Source: Coenobita brevimanus (Eukaryota; Arthropoda; Malacostraca; Decapoda; Coenobitidae). From it: 64,000 nucleotides of DNA. The stretch covers positions 38,085,542 to 38,149,541 of the forward strand of contig CM064683.1 of the NCBI GenBank assembly GCA_032717465.1, read 5' to 3'. Of this stretch, positions 42,575 through 53,199 are shown one piece after another (the stretch's first letter is position 1; every line of letters begins with the position of its first letter). The position numbers and the translations under genes were made by a program. The notes under the pieces were generated by a model. That model searched no databases. It was not told the origin of the DNA and saw only the letters and a program-made list of their open reading frames with translations.

Positions 42575-43240
42575 TTGGGTGTGGTTGTGATTTTGGTTGT
42601 TGATTTAGGGTTTGGCTGTGGTGGATTTTGGCTGTGGGTATAGATTTTGACCTTAGGTTTGGTTATAGATTTTGGCTGTATATTTTGGTTTTAGTTGTGG
42701 ATTTTGGCTGTGGGTGTAAATATTGGCTTTGACTTTGGTTGTAGATTTTGGCATGGGTTTGGTGGAGTCCCACTGTTTGGCGTAGATTTAGATCTTTTTA
42801 TTTTTCATTTTTTATTTTATTTTATATAGATTTTCATTTTTAGCACTGATTATGTACTGATTCGACCTTGGCTTTGTGGATGTTGATTTTTGGCTTATGT
42901 GGTTATGGATTTTGAATTTTGACGCTCGGTATGGGTATGGATTTTGAGTTTTGGCTTTGATTATGGACATGGATTAATGGATTTTTTCCCTTTTAATATT
43001 GCTATGGATTTCTGCATTTTCGTTAATGGTATGGATTAACGGATTTCTTTCGGTATTGGTATGGATTTAATTTGTCTTTCAGTGCTTGAGGGTTGGTTAT
43101 GGATTTATCTTTCAGTGAGTGGATTTATGGGCATCTTTCAGTTTATGGATTTATTAGATTTTTCTTTCAAAATGGGTATGGATTTTTTAACTGATTTTTT
43201 TTTTTCAGTATAGATATGTAGTATATGGATTAGTCACGAG
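42575..43240. repeat. Degenerate tandem of GGATTTTGG / GGTATGGAT modules
   Basis: TTTTGGCTGTGG alternates with TATGGATTTT at an irregular 18-25-base spacing for about 650 bases. Confidence 0.7.
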
Positions 43241-43412
43241 TATTTTATATCGATTGTGTTGACTGAAGCGGATTTGTTTTTTCAGGGCAGTGTGCTGGAA
43301 AGAGGGCAGCGTGATGGCAATGGACAATGAACTGGAAATTTCGTTTTGGCCACTTCAAGGATTATCGTCTGGTTGTGTATGGCTAACTACCACTACAACG
43401 ACTACACCATAA

Positions 43413-43608
43413 CCACTACAGCTACCATCGCCCCTAATAACCACTACAGCTACCATCGCCCCTAATAGCCACTACAGCTACCATCGCCCCTAATAGCCAC
43501 TACAGCTACCATCGCCCCTAATAACCACTACAGCTACCATCGCCCCTAATAACCACTACAGCTACCATCGCCCCTAATAACCACTACAGCTACCGTCGCC
43601 CCTAAGTT
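43413..43608. repeat. 28-bp minisatellite, seven units
   Basis: Unit CCACTACAGCTACCATCGCC then CCTAATAA, repeated seven times head to tail with no spacer; substitutions are confined to a few positions (AA/GC at the unit end, CAT/CGT in the last unit). Confidence 0.97.
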
Positions 43609-43746
43609 AAACTCCCTTGATTTTCATAGTGTTTACATTAGCTAGACCAACTTGAGAATAGGATAGAGACATTATGCTGTAAAGGAATGTACCGGGTATG
43701 TATTGTTTACCATACAAGTTTTGGTGTATCGTCTACTATCCTATTT

Positions 43747-43935
43747 TTACTCCAACCTAGCCCATTTGTGGCTATTTTCACGTAGTTCAGTGGTAGAAAA
43801 AGACTTTACAGTTTTACAAGTTGTACATGACTGCATCGTGACTTGCGTCTTACTATAGTATTAATTTTTTGTAGATCATCATTAAAGATACAGAGATGAC
43901 AGTTGTTGACCGAAGTTAGAATAAATACAGTACAG
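43747..43935 (+). mobile_element. MITE-A copy
   Basis: Starts TTTACTCCAACCTAGCCC and ends GACCGAAGTTAGAATAAATA, an inverted pair over about 18 bases. Core GACTGCATCGTGACTTGCG. Confidence 0.6.
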
Positions 43936-44757
43936 TTTTGTCTTGGACAGTTGGACCCTAAACTAATATTTATTTTGACTCCATCAGTTATTAATGTGAA
44001 CCCCGTGAACTACAGACAAAATTTGGCCTTTTGCAGTCCATCATCTTCCATTAGAAGGATCGGGGATGAAATTATAATAGACAGAAACCCCTTCTGCAGT
44101 CCAGCTTTCTTATAGGAGGTAGGAGATGTTGCTAGTTAATATAACCTGTACTGGAAGAATTTAAACCATTGTGATAGACTTAGAACTGGGTGGGTTAGAT
44201 ACAACCTTTACTTATGCCCTTCATAAAATTTAGGTTGATAAGTATTAAGAGGTTGTTGCTTGATCTGTCTGGTTAAGCAGACCTGTACTTTACTGTATAG
44301 TAAAGTACTCAGATCCGGCGTTCCTTTATGGTAGACAGCGCCTCACCAGTCACCAAAGTCGGACTATGGTCCTTTTCACGGCAAGATAAAGGGAGATATG
44401 AGGTAGTTTGGCCCCTGAGTGAATGCAACAACTGTTCTATCTGGGTTGCATAACACCATGTGTAGATTTCTTTTCTGTGCCGTAGGCGGAGGCAGAGTAA
44501 ACTGGATTATGTATTATCCATGTGATGAAAAGTTTAACAAGTCTTAATGCATGTAAGTTATTTCAGGAGTTGGAGAAAGGGCAGATTGATGTTAGTTGAC
44601 ACCCCAGCTGGGATGGAGTGTGGCTTTTGAGACTACTGTACTTCAGGACCACCACCACCACCACCACTACTACTCATCATTCCAGGACCACTCGGCAGGA
44701 TGCTAAATTGGTGAGTGACTACCCTTAAAAAATTACGGTACTCAAGGGTGTTAGGGC

Positions 44758-44965
44758 CTTTACCCCTTAACTTGGGCCACATTTTCGGCCTTTTGAGGCA
44801 TGTTTCAGTTAGTTCAGTAGCAGAAAAGGACAACACTGGCTTTGCATCATTTCCATGGCACTGCTTCGTGACTAGCGTCGTATTCTAGTGTTCATTTATA
44901 ACTCCAGCTCGGCATTCAAGATGGAAAGATGGCAATTTTAGGCGAAATTAGAGATTAAAAGAGTA
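44758..44965 (+). mobile_element. MITE-A copy
   Basis: CCTTAACTTGGGCCACATTT at the left, CATGGCACTGCTTCGTGACT core, TTTTAGGCGAAATTAGAG at the right. One of the best preserved copies. Confidence 0.65.
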
Positions 44966-45069
44966 TGGTCTTCTCCACTAAACTAAACACTGATGGCTGT
45001 GGTAGAGCATTGTTTGCATCCGTGTGAATTGGTGCTTGTGCCAGCTGCCAGTTACTCAACTTTGCTTCT

Positions 45070-45150
45070 TTCCCTGTTCCCAAAAAGGAGGATGGTGGAC
45101 CACGGTAGGTGACTTCAGCCTGCAGTCCACTGGGTTCACGTTCAGCTGAG
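45070..45150 (+). repeat. Dispersed AGGAGGATGGTGGAC repeat
   Basis: AAAAAGGAGGATGGTGGACC, CTTCAGCCTGCAGTCC and GGGTTCACG match copies at 20750 and 24550. Confidence 0.5.
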
Positions 45151-45282
45151 CCTCATGTTGCAACTATTCACATCTTTCCTAAAATTGCTGGAGTATCACT
45201 AACCACACTGTTATACTTGCTTTAGAAAATGTAAGAAAATCACAGCACTAAAACCTTGAGGTAAATAGAAAGCTGTAGTTGC

Positions 45283-47115
45283 TAAAATCGTATTGTATCG
45301 TATCTTTTTATAAAGACTCCAACATGCTCACATGCATAGGCCTTGGTCACCCAGTGGTGGCTGTCCATACTGCTCGATCTCTGGCAGCCTCCCTGTTCAG
45401 TCCCGTTTCCCTAAGGTCACTCTGTAACATCCTAGTTTTATTTTTTTTTAGTTTTTTTTTTTCCAACCCTACCTTCGATGTTCACACCTATTGCCTTCCT
45501 CTCAACATGCCGAAACCATCTCAGTCTACAACTTAACACCAGTACATTCAAGTCACAACCTTCCTTTCGACTCGGTCGCAATCCTAGGCCCCCCTCAGGT
45601 TTCACATTCAAGGATGCACTACACATCCATTTAATCATTGTCATTTCTGTCCGTTTTAGCCTACGAATATCCTCTTCCTTTACTGCCGAGGCCTCCCGGT
45701 TGTACAGCATTGCACTCCTAATAAATGTCACATACAAAGATCCATTAGCACAGAGGGAGAGTCCTCTGTGTTAGGAGAGGCAACAGTTCTCTGCAACTTC
45801 CTCCACCACAGAGCTACTCCAGCCCCACCTCCAGCACCTATGTCCCTCGGATGACAAAACTCCACACACTTAAAGGACTCTCCAGCAAGATCAACCCTTT
45901 CACGCCTGTCCATCTCTACATGGTCTCCCCGACACACCGCACACACGAAATTGGCATTATTTCGCAGTCTGCCTTTCGTACCACTACATATCTTAGGCTC
46001 TTATGCACCCACTTGCCACAGACACTGCATGAGATGGAGTTACTTCCCCCACCCCTGTGGCAAACTGCACGTGGCCACACTTCCTCTTCTTTGAAAGTAC
46101 TGTCACCAGCCCTTTATATTTCCATGTGTTTTATCAGCATTTACTCTGTCTCTTATGCCCCATTAATTCTCTAAATTTACTAAAATTTTCCTCTCCATCA
46201 CATTCATTTTCTGCATTCAGCATAATCGGTACACAGTACAATACTTCACAAGGGAGTCCATTTATGAAGTCACATGACGAGCTTCAAGCACCATGACAAA
46301 CAGTAAGGGGCTCACAATTGACCCCTCACGCATGTCAACATTCACGGAAAACCTTTTACTCAAATCTCCATTCACTCCCACCTGGCCGCGAGCACACACA
46401 TACATAGCCATAATCACCAGCCAGCCACTCCTTGATTCCAAGCTTTCTTATGTCCACTTCGTCACCTGCCAAGGGACTGCCAGAAGCCGTATCCAAATCA
46501 GCATAATGTGCAACTTTTTTTTTTCCTGTATATTTTTCCTGAAGCTGTCGAGCAATTAAATATAGCATCAGTGGTCCCCTTGCCTGGCATAAACCCAAAC
46601 TGCATCTCGTTAGTGTTCGCCCTTTCCCTTATAGGACTCTCTCCATTACCTTCATTATCTGGTTCAAAAGTTTTAATCCTCAGTAATTTCCTCTTTCCAG
46701 GACATCACTTTCCCTTTATACACAAAATCACTCTTCAGCCAGTCGTGCGGGACAACATACTCAATTACTTATATATTATCGAAAAAATCAGTAACTATCC
46801 CCACTCCTGTATTTCCTGAGGCCTTAAGTATTTCAGCAGTCAACGCAGACACACCCGCCGCTTCTCCAGCTGCATCCTGCCTATGGCCCTGCTCACAGTA
46901 GCAGCATCAGTCAAAGGCTAAGGGCCAAACACTGGCTCTGCTGACTCCACCCCTTCCCTGTTCCAGTCAAACTCCTCATTCAGCAGCCAGTTGTAATGCT
47001 TTCTTCAGGCACCTTTAATATCCTCACTGCTCACCACTACATTTCCTTCATCATTCTTCACACACTGCACACCCATGATATCCAAGTTCTCCCTGTTCAT
47101 CTGATTTGCCACTTT
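45283..47115 (-). mobile_element. LINE-A, about 1.8 kb, minus strand, decayed
   Basis: Collinear with the plus-strand copy at 48240-50407. Read on the minus strand in order: a segment with NRENLDIMGVQCVKNDEG, one with YNWLLNEEFDWNREGVE, degraded reverse-transcriptase core, a cysteine-containing MCAVCRGDHVEMDRRERVDLA stretch, IRSAMLYNREASAVKEEDIR, and an HVER segment. The usual 3' end lies near 45283-45350. Many stops and frameshifts; not a functional copy. Confidence 0.8.
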
Positions 47116-48050
47116 AAATACCATATGCTTCCGTTTGTACCATAATCTTCCGTTTGGCACAATTTAGGTTATCTAGTAAAAGTCTCTGAGACTTTTGGGC
47201 ATGTAACGTGTGTGACAGACCATATGGCTTACCAGGGTTATTTCAAAGTATCCCAGCGGTACATTATTAAGGCCTTGGGATGCCTGTTTATAATATAAAG
47301 TTATGTTGGTATTCTCCAGTTTGTTAGTTGTGTATGGGAAAAATGGGGAAAAAACATGAGACACGTTACTCCTGAAATACTTCCATTTAAAGGTCATGCT
47401 ACATTCTGACCACAAGAGTATATGTAGACAACTGTAGTGTCAATCACAACTCAAATAGACACATTTTCAGTAAAACACAGTGTCAGCATTCCAAACAGTA
47501 ACATACTCTGGTCAATGATGTTATGAAAGTTGCTATATTCAGCACTGGTTTTTCTTTGGTGACATAACATGACAGTTTTTTATGCAGCTCCCCAAGTTGA
47601 CAGTTTAGGCTCTCTTTCTCTTCAGATTAATAAAATTCAATGATTAAGATTTAAAATGATGTATAATTTATATACTTTTAAGCAATTCTGATTTTGACAC
47701 AAAAGGTTGACATATTCGTGGAATTACCCAAATGTGACATCCATCCAGGAACTAAACTTTTGCACTATTCCCCGCTGTCAGCCGCAAGGGAATACAGACT
47801 CAGTGCATGCGAAGGGCAGTTGCTTCCCTGCAGTTGATGGGTCTGCTCATCTAGACAGACAAGGGTTGATCAACAGCAACAACCCCTGGAGTGTGATATA
47901 GGCAGATTTCTGTAATTCTTTCTATTGGAAGGCAGATTAATTCAGGATATGGTGACATTTTTTTTTGTCCCTCCAATATGTAAACTGTAGCCAGCATATA
48001 CTGTATGTGGACTGCAGACTGGGGTACTGCATTTTTATTATTATTATTAT
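47116..48050. other. Spacer between the two LINE-A copies, no gene recognised
   Basis: AT-rich, apart from an ATT run at 48033-48065 and a TTGTTGATCAACCC-type inverted phrase near 47865. Confidence 0.4.
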
Positions 48051-48084
48051 TACTATTATTATTATTGACTCTCGGTTACGTTTA

Positions 48085-48260
48085 TGTGAAGCTACAGAAC
48101 GTGGTCAATGTTTTTGGCGTATCATACAGAGCCAGGATTCCGGGGGCTTGAATGGTGAGCGAATGGAAGCGTGGCCCATTGGATTGGGCAAATTTAGGCC
48201 GTCTGGACATTGCTACTCCTCACCCAGCCCGGATGATGATGATGATGATTATCATTATAG
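48085..48260 (+). repeat. Dispersed GGATTCCGGGGGCTTGAATGG repeat plus GAT run
   Basis: CCAGGATTCCGGGGGCTTGA and GAATGGAAGCGTGGCCCATT recur in decayed form at about 58709-58780 and 62050-62110. A (GAT) run at 48232-48250 separates it from the LINE. Confidence 0.45.
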
Positions 48261-50407
48261 CAAGGAGGAATACTTGGCTGCCAAGCGTAGGGCTAGAAGA
48301 GAGGTATACAGGGTGAAGTCTGAGTCACCGAGACTTTTGTTTGATAACCTAAATAGTGTGGAAAGGGAAAATATGATATTTAAGGTGATGAAGTGATCAG
48401 ATGAAGAGGGATAATCGGGATGTTATAGGTGAGCAGTGTGTGAAGAATGATGAAGGAAGGGTAGTGGTGAACAGTGAGGATATTAAAGATGCATGGAGAG
48501 AGCATTATAACCGGTTGTTGAATGAGGAGTTTGACTGGGACAGGGAAGGTTTGGAGCCAGCAGATCCAGTGTCTGGCCCTTGGCCTTTGATTGATACTGC
48601 TACTGTGAGTGAGGCAATAGGCAGGATGAAGGTGGGGAAGGCAGCAGGTGTGTCTGGGTTGACTGCCGAAATGTTGAAGGCCTCAGGCGATACAGGGGTG
48701 CGGTTAGTCACTGACCTGACAAATATGATTATTTATGAGTGAATGCCACTCAGGGATAAGTGAGGCTGATCACTCTCATCTTAAATGTCGAGAGCAACTG
48801 CCTAGCCCCGGGCTTCTACGCTTCTCATGGGGCAATGTAGGATTGGATGATGGATGGATGGTGTTGTCCCAGATGATTGGCTGAAGAGTTTAATTGTAAA
48901 TGTGTATAAAGGGAAGGGTGATGACCTGGAAATAGGAAATTATAGAGGTATAAAGCTTTTAGATCAGATAATGAAGGTAATGGAGAGAGTCTTAGAAGGT
49001 AGCCTATGATTAGAGAGAGTGAATGTTGATGAGATGCAGGTTGGGTTTATGCCAGGTAGGGGGACCACTGATGCCATATTCATTGTTAACAGCTTCAGGA
49101 AAAATATATTGGTAAGAAAAGGGATCTGTATTTTGTTTTTGTTGATTTGGGAAAGGCCTTTGACAGAGTCCCTAGAGAGGTGGTGAAGTGGGCAATGAGA
49201 AGGCTTGACTAGGAGGGGTGGCTGGTTAGGGTGGTTATGGCTATGTATGTGGGTGCACGCACTCAGGTAGCACCCAGGTAAGAGTGAATGGAGATTTGAG
49301 TGATGAGTTTTCCATGAACGTTGGTGTGCATCAGGGGTCAGTTTTGAGTCCTATGTTGTTTATCATGGTACTTGAAGCCCTCTCACATGACTTGAAAAGC
49401 AGAATCCTGTGGGAGATGTTGCATGCCGATGATTTGGTGTTGATTGCAGAGAATGAAAGGGAAGCGGAGGAAAGATTTAGGAAGTGGAGGGATGGTATGG
49501 GGCACAAGGGCTTAAGGGTAAATGCAGATAAAACAAAAGTGATGATATCTAGGGTTGGTGGCGGTACTGTCAAAGACGAGGGAGAGTGGCCATGTGCAGT
49601 TTGACACGAGGGCGTGGGAAGTAATTCCATCTTGTGCGGTGTTTGTGATAAATGGGGGTGCAAGAGATGTAGTGGTATCAGAGGTAGACTGCGAGATAAT
49701 GCTGATTTTATGTGTACGGCGTGTCGGGGAGAGCAGATGGAGATTGTCAGGCGTGAAAGGATTGATCTTGCTGGTGAATCTCTTGAGTGTGTGGAAGAGT
49801 TTTGTTATTTGGGAGACATGTTGTGTGCTGGAGGTGGGGCTGGAGCTAGCTCTGTGGCTAGGGTGAGAAGTGGTTGGAAGAAGTTCAGGGAGCTCTTGCC
49901 TCTCCTGACATTGAGAGGACTCTCCCTACGTGCTAAGAGGTCTTTGTATGCAGCATGTGTTAGGAGTGTAATGCTGTATGGTAGTGAGACCTGAGCAGTA
50001 AAGGAGGAGGATATTCGCAGGCTTAGACGTACAGAAAAGACAGTGATTAGGTGGACGTGTAGTGCGTCCCTGCATCCAAGGCCTGGAGGGGCTGGGTTTA
50101 CGATGGAAGAGTTGGGAGGTAGGATGGGACTGGAGTGTATTGGTGTTGTGATGAGGAGAGGTAGATTGAGGTGGTTTGGACATGTGGAGAGGATGGGGGA
50201 TGATAATTGAGTGAGGATGGTGAGAGGTGTTAATATTGGGGGTGGGGTTATGAGGGGTAGACCGAGAAAGACATGGGATGAGGTCATTAAGTATGACCTC
50301 AGGGTTAAGGGACTGAACAGGGAGGCTGCAATGGATCGTGCAGCATGGAGAGCCACCATTAGGTGACCAAGGCCGACACATGCAAGCATGTTGGAGCCTT
50401 TAAAAAC
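48256..50407 (+). mobile_element. LINE-A, 2.15 kb, plus strand, best copy
   Basis: A 5'-truncated non-LTR retrotransposon. In order: KEEYLAAKRRARREVYRVKS; ACVKNDEG-like and WREHYNRLLNEEFDWDREGL; RMKVGKAAGVSGLTAEML (reverse-transcriptase domain start); GVVPDDWLKSLIVNVYKGKG; NYRGIKLL; VDEMQVGFMPGRGTTDAIF; VHQGSVLSPMLFIMVLEAL; HADDLVLIAEN carrying the ADD version of the YADD catalytic motif; GLRVNADKTKVM; a Cys-rich segment; [28 protein letters not shown]; then the 3' end CATGTTGGAGCC. Stops and frameshifts at several points show it is dead. It is interrupted at 48740-48859 by SINE-B. Confidence 0.88.
48740..48859 (+). mobile_element. SINE-B inserted into LINE-A
   Basis: 120 bases starting TGAATGCCACTCAGGG and ending GGATTGGATGATGGATGGAT. 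The LINE reading frame stops at the left junction (NMIIYE) and resumes in phase at the right junction (GVVPDDW), so this is an insertion. No clear target-site duplication is visible. Confidence 0.85.
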
Positions 50408-50411
50408 GAAA

Positions 50412-50537
50412 CTATTATTATTATTATTATTGTAGTTATTACTATTATTATTATTTATTATTATTATTATTATTGTTGTTATTACTATTATTATTATTAT
50501 TATTATTACTATTATTATTATTATTATTATTATTACT
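50412..50537. repeat. (ATT)n array at LINE-A 3' end
   Basis: TTATTATTA with a few GTT and ACT changes, beginning five bases after the LINE-A 3' end, either a tail or a preferred integration site. Confidence 0.95.
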
Positions 50538-51219
50538 ACAGACTTCGCAAATTCTTACTGGCATGTAATTAAACCTTACTGTTCCCAGGTTATATCGTTC
50601 TTGCTGCTAACCAGATATTTTTGTTAATCAAGGTTTGGAAGGAAAGGACTAATGTGTACGGTACTATTTTTTCAGGTGTGTTAATTGACCCAGCTGTGGA
50701 AACTGCCAACAGAGACGGAGAAAGGGGAGAAGAAAACCACAACCAGCTGCCAAATTAATACCAACCAGCTGCCCAGTCACGGTAATACCAACCATCTGCC
50801 TCCACTCTCAGGTAAGCGTCCTATTGTGACTTTTTTGAATTTTGCCAAAGGGACCTGTAGTATGGGGCCTTCTGCTCTTGTCATAATATACTTGCTACCA
50901 CCAGACTCTTTCATTTATATTAGGAGACGGCCATCATTGTGAAGGAATCTATCTACTACCCAGTTTCCCACTATCTATCTGTTTAAACTGCCATCTGTCC
51001 TTATTCAGTGCTGAGTTGTAACAAAAGATTAACACTGGAATAAAGCCAGTCATGAAGAGTTCGGTAAATAATGCAGAGCCGACGGAATTTCTTGTTCTGC
51101 TGGGAATAAGGAAGTACTTGAGGGACTATAACCAGGGAATTGAGCTAGACAGATGATGTAAAATGGATTTGTTCATCTTAGCTCTTGTGTACTAGTAGTA
51201 GTTCAACCCCAGGCACAGC

Positions 51220-51345
51220 AGAACATTATCCCAGTGGACTGCAGGCTGAGTCACCCTCTGTAGTCCATCATTCTCCTCTTGCGGGATAGATGTGGCATTG
51301 AGAAGTGTAAATGTAGTCAGGCAGCCCTCCATCCCCCATCCAGCA
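51220..51345 (-). repeat. Dispersed AGGAGGATGGTGGAC repeat, inverted
   Basis: CAGTGGACTGCAGGCTGAG and GTAGTCCATCATTCTCCTC are the reverse complement of the family at 20750, 24550 and 45085. Confidence 0.5.
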
Positions 51346-51499
51346 CCAATACACTAGGGGTTAATTAAGATCCATATTGAACTCCTCCACAGAGAAAAGG
51401 ATTAAGTTTGAACACACTTGAGATTATCTCCTAAAACCTTGCCTTATTTTCAGGGTCCGTCTGTGTTACTCAGGCTGCTGTTCCTGCGATTGCTGAGTT

Positions 51500-51660
51500 G
51501 GTGGTGCCGTGCTGGTGTTGATCCTGGTGGTGCTGCCATGCTGGCGTTGATCCTGGTGGTGCTGCCATGCTGGCGTTGATCCTGGTGGTGCTGCCGTGCT
51601 GAAGTTGATCCTGGTGGTGCTGCCTGCTGGAGTTGATCCTGGTGGTGCTGCTTGCTGGAG
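51500..51660. repeat. 29-bp minisatellite, about five units
   Basis: Unit GTTGATCCTGGTGGTGCTGC plus CATGCTGGC, repeated about five times. The 29-base length cycles through all frames, producing Gln/His/Pro-rich shadow frames on the minus strand. Confidence 0.9.
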
Positions 51661-51734
51661 CCGGCAGTGCTGGCTCAATTTTTCTCATCATGCAGTGTCT
51701 GTTCCCAAGGGTGGTTGGGGTTTATCGTTAACGT

Positions 51735-51855
51735 AATGCCACTCGGGGATGAGTGTGGCTGGTCACTCTCATCTTGAATGTCGGGACCAACTTGCCCAGC
51801 CCTGGGCTCCTTCGCTGCTCATAGGGCGATACAAGATTGTGTGGTGAATGTTGAA
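51735..51855 (+). mobile_element. SINE-B copy
   Basis: TAATGCCACTCGGGGATGAG, CTCATCTTGAATGTCGGGAC and GCCCAGCCCTGGGCTCC match the 48740 copy almost end to end; the GGATGATGG tail is decayed. Confidence 0.65.
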
Positions 51856-52009
51856 AAATACTCAGTGGCCTCAAAACTCGGGAAATACCTCTGATAGATA
51901 TAGAGGTTCCCAGCGCCGTTGATCCTGAAAACCTTTCTACATCTCAGTCCCTTCTACTACAACTACAGCTACAACCACCCGTCTGAAATGTGAGTTAGAA
52001 AATTTTTGG

Positions 52010-52165
52010 TTGGTCCACCTTGACTTGGCGGAGAGTTTTGTCCTTGGCAGCCTAATTTCATCGGGCAGAAGCAGAGTAAGACAAGGCTAGCATTACTGTG
52101 GCTCTGCATCCTTTCCAGATCACTTTTAAGCCAAGTTGAGATGGACAGAGTATAACAGTTGCTCC
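52010..52165 (+). mobile_element. MITE-A copy, core partly deleted
   Basis: CACCTTGACTTGGCGGAG at the left and TTTTAAGCCAAGTTGAGATG at the right form the inverted ends; the CTTCGTGACTAGC core is missing. Confidence 0.5.
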
Positions 52166-52269
52166 CCTACTTACGATATTTTAATAGAGAACTCCTGACC
52201 CCATCGTTGGGTGGGAAGAGGAGTCAGGAATGATGATGATAATGCCTAATGATGATTTTAATTATGATC

Positions 52270-52520
52270 AGTGGCAGTGCTGGGCTGCATAACTAGATCA
52301 TTCCACCACTAGGGTATACAAGACCAGTTAACTTAGTCTAGGTACTGATTTTACTTGCCTATTGATGACGACGACGATGATTGATGATAGAATAGTTAGT
52401 GATAGGCTCCATAACTAGATCATTCCACCACTAGGATATAGAAGGCCAATTAACTTAGTGTAGGTGCTGATTTTACCGGCCAATCAGCGACGGCGATGAT
52501 TGATGATACGCTAGGATGAT
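52270..52520. repeat. Direct duplication of about 110-120 bases
   Basis: CATAACTAGATCATTCCACC, CACTAGG and CTGATTTTAC recur at about 52291 and 52411, followed each time by GACGACGATGATTGATGAT or a close variant. Confidence 0.75.
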
Positions 52521-52739
52521 GCAGTGCCAGGAGTCAATCCCTGGCACTATCAGGCTGGCAACCACACAGTCGAATGAAATCTCAAGCCGATAAGTGTTTA
52601 ATCTCAACAGCAATTCTTCTTAGCTCTTGTTCGTAAGTGGGAGAGCAACTGTCTTTATTCCAACTAACACCAGATGGTTTTATTCAACTGAGAGTGATGC
52701 ATTGGGGGTCTAAGGATAATAATGAGCTTTATTTTTAAC

Positions 52740-52838
52740 TTATTTTCATCTTAAATGTCAGGACGAACTTGCCCAGTGCCGGGTTCCTACGCTCCTCTGT
52801 GGGGCGACGTGGGATTGGATGATGGCTGATTGGATGGA
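52740..52838 (+). mobile_element. SINE-B copy
   Basis: CATCTTAAATGTCAGGACGA, CTACGCTCCTCTGTGGGGCG and GGGATTGGATGATGG. Confidence 0.65.
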
Positions 52839-52889
52839 TTTTTAACTTATTTATATTCGTCTATGCTCAATTATCATACTTCTTGCACC

Positions 52890-53190
52890 GTAACGTGGCC
52901 TGGGATTTGTCCATTCACCTGCTTTTTTCATATATCTCTGTGGTAGAATAACACAGTACTACATGTCTACATCCATCCCACTGCACTTCTTCATGACTAG
53001 CATTCTGCTTGATAAACTATTGCTAAGATGCTTATTTTATGCCTGGGTAGAGTAACAAGAGTACAGTAAGTAAATTCCCCAGGTTTACCAGTAGCAGATA
53101 GTTTTGAAACCTTTCCCCTGCACTTCATGATTAGCATGTCTCCTTGCTAAGGTGTTGCCTCTGCTCAGCAATATTTCAAGCTGATAGATA
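52890..53190 (+). mobile_element. Two MITE-A fragments
   Basis: CATCCCACTGCACTTCTTCA then TGACTAGC at about 52973-53001, and CCTGCACTTCATGATTAGCA near 53117 are two decayed cores in the same orientation. Confidence 0.45.
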
Positions 53191-53199
53191 AAGTACACA

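Noticed and set aside
43413..43608. CRISPR-like array of 28-base repeats
   Set aside because: The units are head to tail without spacers, and the genome is eukaryotic; it is a minisatellite.
49805..50389. 194-codon minus-strand open frame
   Set aside because: Antisense shadow of the plus-strand LINE-A 3' coding region.
45283..50407. Functional retrotransposon
   Set aside because: Both LINE-A copies carry many stops and frameshifts and lack the 5' half; neither can be active.
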